Source: Cytophagales bacterium
GTDB taxonomy: Bacteria > Bacteroidota > Bacteroidia > Cytophagales > Cyclobacteriaceae
Direction of reading: 5' to 3'
DNA length: 5,296 bases
Assembly: GCA_003537495.1 (NCBI GenBank)
Contig: DPSB01000346.1
Location: 1 to 5,296, forward strand
In this document: in pieces, positions 1 through 4,886 of the stretch
Layout of the letters: each line of letters opens with the position of its first letter
Numbering within the stretch: the stretch's first letter is position 1
The notes under the pieces: generated by a model
What the model was told of the DNA's origin: nothing
Databases searched by the model: none
Seen by the model: the letters and a program-made list of their open reading frames with translations, nothing else
Translations under genes and position numbers: made by a program

Positions 1-434
1 TCGCGCCAACTCACTAAAAATGTTCGGCCCGTCATAAACATGGTAATCACCAGCGTAATTAATATGGTGGAGTAAAATGTTCCATAGAGCTGATCGCCAA
101 CATCAAAGCCAAATGCAAAATGGAAAAAATAGATAAGCCCGAACACTGCACCTATTGTATAGACCGTCATCCCCACCAGGCCCGCTACCAATCGCTTTAC
201 AGGATCTTTGTGCCACGAAAAAATATTGTCCATCCAATCCGACACAAATGCATTGCCCAACCAAAGTGCCATCCACAGGCAAACCGTAAAGATGATGATC
301 CAAATAAGTGAAGAGAATTTTCCACAGCAATCGCGCCAGATAAACCAACCCATTACAGTACCTGCTATTAACATTCCAACAATAGGCTTTCGGTTCTCTC
401 TCAAAAAAGGAATAAGGGCTGGTAATTTGAGCAT
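1..434 (-). CDS. LytS-class sensor histidine kinase, N-terminal membrane part (partial)
   Basis: This is an open frame of 144 codons that runs off the window start without a stop, beginning at ATG 434-432. The visible protein has four hydrophobic segments, at about residues 18-35, 42-60, 81-105 and 118-136. A loop at residues 61-81 contains NAFVSDWMDN and W-HKDPVKR, and the segment ends with MTGRTFLVSWR. That pattern (N-x(4)-DW loop, P-x-KR before the third helix, T-x-R-x-F-L-x-x-WR after the fourth) is what I know from the membrane region of Bacteroidota sensor kinases with a His_kinase (LytS/YehU) domain. The phosphoacceptor and ATPase parts would lie beyond base 1 and are not seen. Such kinases normally pair with a LytTR response regulator, which would be expected further along the minus strand. 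The gene follows the TPR gene by 86 bases. No Shine-Dalgarno sequence precedes the ATG, and the only nearby upstream ATG opens an eight-codon frame. Coding is near certain; the kinase call is from family resemblance. Confidence 0.78.
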   Translation of the reverse strand, partial: MLKLPALIPFLRENRKPIVGMLIAGTVMGWFIWRDCCGKFSSLIWIIIFTVCLWMALWLGNAFVSDWMDNIFSWHKDPVKRLVAGLVGMTVYTIGAVFGLIYFFHFAFGFDVGDQLYGTFYSTILITLVITMFMTGRTFLVSWR

Positions 435-463
435 GGTAACGAGTTATGCGCGAATATAAAAAT

Positions 464-509
464 TAAACATAAGCACAGGCGATGAGTTAGCTTTGAAATA
501 CTAACTCAT
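464..509 (-). promoter_or_regulatory. Inverted repeat and weak promoter-like site upstream of the kinase gene
   Basis: ATGAGTTAG (482-490) and CTAACTCAT (501-509) form a perfect 9-base inverted repeat around a 10-base loop. It starts 11 bases after the TPR stop codon on the minus strand. No T-run follows in either direction, so it is not a classical intrinsic terminator. Downstream of it on the minus strand, 471-464 reads TATGTTTA, one base off the Bacteroidota -7 consensus TAnnTTTG. A TTTC (498-495, inside the loop) lies 23 bases upstream as a poor -33 candidate. The repeat could be an mRNA hairpin between cistrons or an operator for a promoter serving the kinase alone. The repeat is directly seen; the promoter is weak. 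Confidence 0.4.
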
Positions 510-520
510 TACCTAAAAAA

Positions 521-1153
521 TTATTTGCACTGCTTTAACAATTCATCTGTCATCTCTTTTCCCCAAACCGGTGCGAGTGGATTATCGCTTTTAAAAGAAC
601 CAAACTGTTCCAATGCTTTCTTAGCCATACCACAGGCTTCAGTTGTAGAAGACCCAAAGAATTGTGCTGTACCAAATTGCATCTGAGCCATTAAAGCCTG
701 TGCGCGTGGGTTATTTGCATTTAGACCTAATGCTTTTCCAAAACTCTGAAATGCCATGCCTGAATATTGTTGACCGCGCGCTGCAGGATCTACCGTAACA
801 CGCATCATGTGTACGAAACCTTCTAAAGCAATCAACTCCGATTCGGTGGCAAGTAAGGCTTTTCCTTTTTCAATGGAAGTCAATGCAAGATCGAGGTATG
901 CATCTTTCTTACCACCATCATTTTCCCGGGTGGCCAGCATCAGATTACCGAAGGCACTGTAATAGTAAGGCTCCCACTTTGTTTTTTCGGCCAACGCAAT
1001 GCGATCCAATGCATTGATTGCGGCCTGATACTCTTCGGTTGTTTTAGATGTATAAACTGCCTGAATGTGTTTGGTCATTTGCTCGGTGTATTTGTCGGAA
1101 GCAAATGTTGCAACTGAAATAAGAAGTGCGAAAAGAAAGGTTAGTGTTTTCAT
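521..1153 (-). CDS. Exported TPR-like protein of unknown function
   Basis: This 210-residue protein starts at ATG 1153 and stops at TAA (523-521). Residues 1-18 form a signal peptide (MK, a hydrophobic core, then TFA|SD as the likely cleavage site). There is no lipobox cysteine, so a soluble periplasmic protein is expected. The mature part is predicted all-helical with TPR-like helix pairs. Residues about 58-100 contain W-EPYYYSAFGNLML and then a YLDLALTSIEKGKALL helix. Residues about 104-160 contain ELIALEGFVHMM and then a SFGKALGLNANNPRAQALMAQ helix. The small-residue and aromatic spacing of the second pair, with its N-P-R turn, is typical of TPRs. Two cysteines (C174, C209) could form a disulfide. 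It lies 70 bases after the receptor gene and 86 before the sensor kinase gene, so it probably belongs to the same transcript. The A-rich leader lacks a Shine-Dalgarno sequence. TPRs usually bind other proteins, so a role linking receptor and kinase is possible but unproven. Confidence 0.85.
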   Translation of the reverse strand: MKTLTFLFALLISVATFASDKYTEQMTKHIQAVYTSKTTEEYQAAINALDRIALAEKTKWEPYYYSAFGNLMLATRENDGGKKDAYLDLALTSIEKGKALLATESELIALEGFVHMMRVTVDPAARGQQYSGMAFQSFGKALGLNANNPRAQALMAQMQFGTAQFFGSSTTEACGMAKKALEQFGSFKSDNPLAPVWGKEMTDELLKQCK

Positions 1154-1219
1154 GGTTTTGTTTGTTTAGTTAATACTATTTATGATTTATGACTAGTTAT
1201 TGTTCACACGAAAGGATAA

Positions 1220-1246
1220 TGAATCAGAGATTAGGTAACTGATTCA
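1220..1246 (-). promoter_or_regulatory. Inverted repeat spanning the receptor stop codon
   Basis: TGAATCAG (1220-1227) and CTGATTCA (1239-1246) are perfect 8-base inverted arms around 11 bases. The minus-strand stop codon (1226-1224) lies inside the distal arm. No T-run follows, so a terminator is unlikely. It may be a 3'-end hairpin that separates the receptor message from the TPR message, or a coincidence of coding sequence. Confidence 0.3.
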
Positions 1247-3383
1247 CTGATTTATTTTTACTGAGCGTGATGAATATGCCTAAGAATAAAAGCCGATTGG
1301 CAGCTTGCCGAACTGCACGACTTTCAAACTGACCCTGCGAATTGGTTGTTGAACTATACTGGTATCCAAATACATTATCACGACCCAGTACATTGGTACA
1401 TGATAGGTAAACGATCAGGTTGCTTTTGGGTAAGTAGGCAATGTTCGCACTTAAATCATGATAAGCAGGGGTACGATCTTCATGAAATTCTCCAGCCGAT
1501 CGGTTCGGATTATAATACGGTCTGCCGCTGCTGAAACTGTAGGTAAGACGAACCTGCGATTTCATCTTACTAAGAAAGTGTTTATACACTGCCGAAAAAT
1601 TATGAGCCGATGCAAATGCCGGAGTTGCTGCAAAAGGAAAATCGAGGTAGGAACGTTTGGTATCCAGAAAAGAATACGACAGCCAATAATCTACATTTTT
1701 GATAGTCTCGCTATCGCGCCAGAAAAGTTCTATGCCGCGTGCAAAGCCGGTACCCGAATTTGAAATCAGTTGTGGATTGGCAGCATCAAACTTCACCAGA
1801 TTGCGATATTCTTTCTGATATGCTTCTATGCGAAATGTTTTACTGTTTGTAATTACCTGATAGTTTAGAATATAATGTTGTGCCGTTTCCGGATTCAATT
1901 GTGTATTCATGCGCAGGTATTGGTTCTGTGCCGATTGCGTAAACGATCCGTACGCGAATGAAAACTGACCCTGCTTGCCGGGTTTGTAGGCAAGCGATAA
2001 CCGTGGACTTACAGTAGCGGATTGATTGAGATTTACATATTCAAACCGGCCGCCTGCTTTGGCTACAACTTTATTGCTGAAATAATATTCTCCTTCGGCA
2101 AAAGTTGCTGATACCATTTCTGTAAATCTGAGTGCTTCGCTGCTACCCAACGCTTCGTTGTAACGCACAGCTTCATATTGCCTGTGAATCACTTCGCTAC
2201 CGATTCTGATTTCAAGCTGATCAGACACAGAATGCTCACCCACCAGTTTAGTATGCACACCTGTTTCTGTTTCGCCCATTGGTTTTTCATCGATACGAAC
2301 ATCATTTTGATTGTACGAATAGGAAGCCCCGCCACAAAGTGTCCAATTTCCAACCGGTTGTTGATACGAAGCATTTCCATACCGATAGCGGTTAGTGAGA
2401 TCAAATTTTTGTTTGATGGCAGGATTAAGAATATCGTGATTGAACAGTGAGAAAGAAGACTGATTCAGATTGCCAAAAAATTTGAACATCCCACTCTTAC
2501 CAACCTGTTGCCGATAGGCGGCACTACTCTCGAAAGATTCAGGTGCCTTATTCCAATCTACGCGTTGATTAATTAATCCGAAGTAAGGTTGAATGTTAGT
2601 GTACTGCACTTTACCCGATACCGAAGCCCGATCCCAAACTTGCGTATGTGCCACATCGGCCCCCACCGAAAGAATGCCGATGTCGGTTTGATTCATCTCG
2701 GCTTTGTCTTTAGATGTAAGTACCAATGCCGATGAAAGAGCCTGACCATATTCAGCCGAGTAGCCTCCGGTACTAAAGCTTGTGCCTTTAAACATGAAAG
2801 GAAGAAATCTTCCGCGCGAAGGTGTATTGGGTGCAGCTGGTCCGTATGCATCCAACACCACCATGCCATCAATAAAGGTGCGCGCTTCCGAACCATCGCC
2901 ACCGCGAACGAACAACCTGCCACTCTCACCTACTTTTTGTGTTCCGGGCAATGTATTTAATGCTCCGGCAATGTCGGCAGTAGCTCCGGCCGTCATGGCA
3001 ATGTCAACTGGTTTTAAAATAGTTCTGCGTCTTTCTTCACCAGCTGTAAACGAGCCAGCCGAAATCACCACACCATCCAATTGATTGATTTCTTCTTTTA
3101 GTGTGGCTGCTATGGTAATGTCTTTACCGGAAAGTTCTAACGCCTGCTCAAAGTGTTTGAAACCGACAAATGTGATGAGCAAGGTTTGCGGACCCTTCTC
3201 CTCCGATACAAACGAAAACGTACCATCTATTCCAGAGCTCGTGCCATCATACGAATCTTTGATGAGTACGTTCGCGCCAGGAATGGGTTCGCCTGCTGCA
3301 TCGGTTACCTTGCCGGTGATTCGGGTTTGACTTAAAGTCGGGAACACCGTAGCGAATATCAAAAGTGTAAAGAGTGCCTTCAT
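1224..3383 (-). CDS. TonB-dependent outer-membrane receptor with carboxypeptidase-regulatory-like N-terminal domain
   Basis: This 719-residue protein starts at ATG 3383 and stops at TGA (1226-1224). Residues 1-18 are a signal peptide (cleavage near TLS|QT). Residues about 20-97 are a CarboxypepD_reg-like beta-sandwich (RITGKVTDAAGEPIPGANVLI, then G-IDGTFSF and ITFVGF). This accessory domain is common on Bacteroidota TonB-dependent receptors. A plug domain follows at about 115-227, with ADIAGALNTLPGTQKVGESG, FVRGGDGSEARTFIDGM and GGYSAEYGQALSS. The rest is the outer-membrane barrel of alternating aromatic and polar strands, closing with RLLFLGIFITLS (697-708). The protein would import a ligand across the outer membrane using TonB/ExbBD energy. 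Its length fits the FecA/siderophore-size class rather than the roughly 1000-residue SusC class, and no SusD partner is present, so polysaccharide import is less likely. The substrate cannot be read from sequence. It is odd that 11 polar residues follow the last strand, since the family normally ends on it with an aromatic residue. It heads the TPR/kinase gene series and diverges from the SBF transporter. Confidence 0.96.
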   Translation of the reverse strand: MKALFTLLIFATVFPTLSQTRITGKVTDAAGEPIPGANVLIKDSYDGTSSGIDGTFSFVSEEKGPQTLLITFVGFKHFEQALELSGKDITIAATLKEEINQLDGVVISAGSFTAGEERRRTILKPVDIAMTAGATADIAGALNTLPGTQKVGESGRLFVRGGDGSEARTFIDGMVVLDAYGPAAPNTPSRGRFLPFMFKGTSFSTGGYSAEYGQALSSALVLTSKDKAEMNQTDIGILSVGADVAHTQVWDRASVSGKVQYTNIQPYFGLINQRVDWNKAPESFESSAAYRQQVGKSGMFKFFGNLNQSSFSLFNHDILNPAIKQKFDLTNRYRYGNASYQQPVGNWTLCGGASYSYNQNDVRIDEKPMGETETGVHTKLVGEHSVSDQLEIRIGSEVIHRQYEAVRYNEALGSSEALRFTEMVSATFAEGEYYFSNKVVAKAGGRFEYVNLNQSATVSPRLSLAYKPGKQGQFSFAYGSFTQSAQNQYLRMNTQLNPETAQHYILNYQVITNSKTFRIEAYQKEYRNLVKFDAANPQLISNSGTGFARGIELFWRDSETIKNVDYWLSYSFLDTKRSYLDFPFAATPAFASAHNFSAVYKHFLSKMKSQVRLTYSFSSGRPYYNPNRSAGEFHEDRTPAYHDLSANIAYLPKSNLIVYLSCTNVLGRDNVFGYQYSSTTNSQGQFESRAVRQAANRLLFLGIFITLSKNKSVNQLPNL

Positions 3384-3662
3384 TGCTTTGCTTTTTGTAC
3401 GATTACACGGTAAAAGTGAAGGCTTGAGGCAGGATTATATAAAAGGAGTTACCGAACTGTAGCGTTAGCCGGATGAATTGTAAAGTGCCGCGAACAGAGC
3501 GGTTTACCGTTTTTGGTTTTAAATGCTATCTTTAATCGCGACAGCTAAAAAAATTAGATTTCCTGATTCACAAAATAATAAGCAATCAGGTAAATCATAA
3601 AGGTTTAGATTTAGAACTCGATTGGTTCTGATTAATTTTTAAAAACATATCCTGGTCTAAAA
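3384..3662. other. Divergent intergenic region between receptor and SBF transporter
   Basis: These 279 bases separate two divergently oriented start codons, so promoters for both genes are expected here. I see no ORF or RNA gene in it. The clearest structure is the inverted repeat at 3557-3596. Promoter-like matches are weak: TAGATTTA at 3606-3613 on plus (one base off TAnnTTTG, no good -33 partner) and TTATTTTG on minus at 3578-3571 (one base off). Neither is strong enough to call as a promoter. Confidence 0.6.
3557..3596. promoter_or_regulatory. Imperfect inverted repeat, candidate operator
   Basis: GATTTCCTGATT (3557-3568) pairs with AATCAGGTAAATC (3584-3596), with only one unpaired T (3591), across a 15-base A/T-rich spacer. 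The core CCTGATT/AATCAGG arms are perfect. It lies 66 bases before the transporter ATG and 173 before the receptor ATG, a good place for a regulator acting on both. A minus-strand near-match to the -7 element (TTATTTTG, 3578-3571) falls in the spacer, which would put a bound protein on top of that promoter. The repeat is seen in the sequence; the operator role is inferred. Confidence 0.45.
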
Positions 3663-4532
3663 ATGCAACAATCAGCCGCCACCGCACTCTTCCTTCCCAT
3701 TGCTCTGGGCATTATTATGTTAGGGCTCGGACTGTCCCTTACGCTGGAAGATTTTAAACGTGTAACCAAATATCCAAAAGCAATAACCATCGCGTTGGTT
3801 TGCCAGATGGTTTTATTACCAGCACTTTGTTTTGCAATCGCAATCTTCAGTAAGCTTAGTCCGGTGTTAAGTGTGGGTTTGGTTTTGTTGGCTGCTTCAC
3901 CTGGTGGGCCAACTGCGAACTTGTATAGTCATCTTTCCAAAGGCGATGTAGCCTTGAATATTACACTCACTGCTGTGAACAGTGTGCTTACTCTTTTCAC
4001 ACTTCCCCTTGTAGTAAACCTGGGTATGGAGTATTTTCTGGGGGCGGGGCAATACATTCCATTACCCTTCGCCAAAGTAATTGAAGTATTTGTAGTGGTG
4101 CTGGTACCTGTAGCTATTGGCATGTTGATTAAAAGCAAAGCACCTGGATTTGCCGATAAAATGAACAAGCCCGTAAAAATTATTTCAGCAGTGTTGCTCA
4201 TTGTCATAATTGTATCTGTAACCCTTCGCGAAAAGCAAGTACTTACGGATAACTTTGCTGAGTTAGGAATACCTGTTTTACTCTTCAATGTAGTGAGTTT
4301 GGCAGTTGGCTATTACCTGCCCATGTTGTTTAAAGTTGAAAAGAAGCAAGCCATTGCTATCGGAATGGAGATTGGTATCCACAATGGTACACTGGCCATT
4401 TACATCGCCTTGAATGTGCTGAATAATTCGGCTATGAGCATACCTCCGGCTATTTATAGTTTACTCATGTTCTTTACCGCAGCTGCGTTTGGTTTTATTG
4501 TAAACATGAGCCGCAAAACCGCCAGACATTAG
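3663..4532 (+). CDS. Bile acid:sodium symporter family (SBF/BASS) transporter
   Basis: This 289-residue inner-membrane protein has about nine hydrophobic segments (roughly 7-24, 38-60, 66-84, 94-118, 136-156, 170-188, 203-222, 228-250, 258-281). The family signature is clear: LLAASPGGPTAN (75-86), then KGDVALNITLT (93-103), and MEIGIHNGTLAI (235-246) for the second crossover helix. From memory of the Neisseria ASBT structure, sodium-site positions align as Q48 (Q77), A85 (S114), N86 (N115), N99 (S128), T103 (T132), E236 (E260) and H240 (Q264). The first five keep exactly the same spacing. The constant offset of 29 suggests the first of the ten ASBT helices is absent, as in nine-helix family members. 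Three of the seven positions differ from ASBT, so sodium coupling may be altered. The family moves bile acids, pantoate, pyruvate and other organic anions; the substrate here is unknown. The start is fixed by an in-frame TAA at 3633-3635, with no ATG between. No Shine-Dalgarno is visible. Confidence 0.93.
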   Translation: MQQSAATALFLPIALGIIMLGLGLSLTLEDFKRVTKYPKAITIALVCQMVLLPALCFAIAIFSKLSPVLSVGLVLLAASPGGPTANLYSHLSKGDVALNITLTAVNSVLTLFTLPLVVNLGMEYFLGAGQYIPLPFAKVIEVFVVVLVPVAIGMLIKSKAPGFADKMNKPVKIISAVLLIVIIVSVTLREKQVLTDNFAELGIPVLLFNVVSLAVGYYLPMLFKVEKKQAIAIGMEIGIHNGTLAIYIALNVLNNSAMSIPPAIYSLLMFFTAAAFGFIVNMSRKTARH

Positions 4533-4572
4533 CTCCTTTTTAATGATTACGGAATAATTGGGAATGTAATAA

Positions 4573-4593
4573 GATCATCCCTACGGGATTTAC
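4573..4593 (+). repeat. Palindrome unit 1 (outer, left module)
   Basis: ATCCC (4577-4581) and GGGAT (4585-4589) flank the loop TAC. The unit aligns with unit 2 over GATC, the hairpin and TTAC-A, so the two are diverged copies in the same orientation. It is the first structure after the transporter stop and could shape that message's 3' end, but no T-run follows directly. Confidence 0.65.
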
Positions 4594-4616
4594 GATTTTC
4601 TAAATTGACATTCTTT

Positions 4617-4658
4617 TCTACCATATGGATCGCCCCGCTGGGGCTTACAAATCCATAT
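4617..4658 (+). repeat. Palindrome unit 2 (inner, left module) with extended outer stem
   Basis: TCTACCATATG (4617-4627) is followed by GCCCC-GCT-GGGGC (4632-4644). An outer pair of perfect 8-base arms, ATATGGAT (4623-4630) and ATCCATAT (4651-4658), encloses the inner stem with a 1/6-base asymmetric bulge. This is the most stable-looking hairpin in the array. Confidence 0.7.
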
Positions 4659-4740
4659 AAGAACAATCAATAGTTTGTAAAATAGATTAGCAAAAGTCAC
4701 AATTGACGATTTGTTCTATCACGGGGGCTGCAACACGAGC

Positions 4741-4773
4741 TTATAAGTCCTGTAGGGACGAACATATGGTAGA
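4741..4773 (-). repeat. Palindrome unit 3 (inner, right module)
   Basis: On the plus strand, GTCCT-GTA-GGGAC (4747-4759) forms a 5-base stem with one wobble pair. CATATGGTAGA (4763-4773) is the exact reverse complement of TCTACCATATG in unit 2. Read on the minus strand, the order of parts matches unit 2, ending in CTTATAA. It lacks the extended outer stem of unit 2. Confidence 0.7.
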
Positions 4774-4790
4774 TAAATCTAACGGAATAA

Positions 4791-4819
4791 AAATAAGCTC
4801 CAGAGGAGCGGCCTTATTT
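4791..4819 (-). repeat. Palindrome unit 4 (outer, right module)
   Basis: GCTCC-AGA-GGAGC (4797-4809) is a perfect 5-base stem. It is enclosed by AAATAA (4791-4796) and TTATTT (4814-4819) with a 4-base bulge, GGCC. Read on the minus strand it corresponds to unit 1. It sits 67 bases before the peptidase start codon. The A/T-rich outer arms could give weak termination in either direction. Confidence 0.65.
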
Positions 4820-4850
4820 ACGGTGTAGGAATTTTAAATGGCCATTAATT

Positions 4851-4882
4851 TTTCTGCAACAAACATTTGTTTACTATGTTTG
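4851..4882 (+). promoter_or_regulatory. Candidate Bacteroidota promoter for the peptidase gene
   Basis: TATGTTTG at 4875-4882 matches all fixed positions of the Bacteroidota -7 consensus TAnnTTTG. TTTC at 4851-4854, 20 bases upstream, matches three of four positions of the -33 TTTG element with normal spacing. The -7 element ends only four bases before the ATG (4887), so transcription would begin at or very near the start codon. No Shine-Dalgarno is present, which agrees with a leaderless or near-leaderless message. Confidence 0.5.
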
Positions 4883-4886
4883 AACC

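Larger units (their letters stand above)
4573..4819. repeat. Array of four GC-rich palindromes arranged as two facing modules
   Basis: This fills most of the 354-base gene-free stretch between the transporter and the peptidase (4533-4886). It contains four hairpins, each with 5-base arms and a 3-base loop, in an A/T-rich background. The left half reads hairpin, 27-base spacer, TCTACCATATG, hairpin, CTTACAA. The right half, read on the minus strand, gives hairpin, 23-base spacer, TCTACCATATG, hairpin, CTTATAA. The two halves are therefore diverged copies of one two-hairpin module in opposite orientation around a centre of about 90 bases. No ORF fits. It resembles REP/BIME-type or MITE-like intergenic repeats, whose family I cannot name from sequence alone. 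Flanking bases 4533-4572 and 4820-4850 show nothing recognisable. Confidence 0.8.

Noticed and set aside
103..348. A minus-strand 81-codon frame overlapping the kinase gene.
   Set aside because: It is out of frame with the 144-codon frame, which has four membrane helices and clear family motifs; it is a shadow.
2782..3330. Plus-strand open frames opposite the receptor's plug and N-terminal domains.
   Set aside because: They mirror a well-conserved coding region on the other strand and have no domain, signal peptide or credible start context.
3407..3510. Distant 8-base inverted pair ACGGTAAA (3407-3414) and TTTACCGT (3503-3510) in the divergent gap.
   Set aside because: About one such 8-base pair is expected by chance in a region this size, and the arms are 88 bases apart with no extension.
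3571..3613. TTATTTTG (minus, 3578-3571) and TAGATTTA (plus, 3606-3613) as receptor and transporter promoters.
   Set aside because: Each is one base off the -7 consensus, and neither has a convincing -33 element at the right distance in an A/T-rich region where such matches are common.
4573..4593. The first palindrome as an intrinsic terminator for the transporter gene.
   Set aside because: The stem is short and no T-run follows the 3' arm; it is better explained as one unit of the repeat array.
4573..4819. The palindrome array as a CRISPR array.
   Set aside because: The units are short, differ in sequence, change orientation and are unevenly spaced; there are no uniform spacers and no cas genes in the window.
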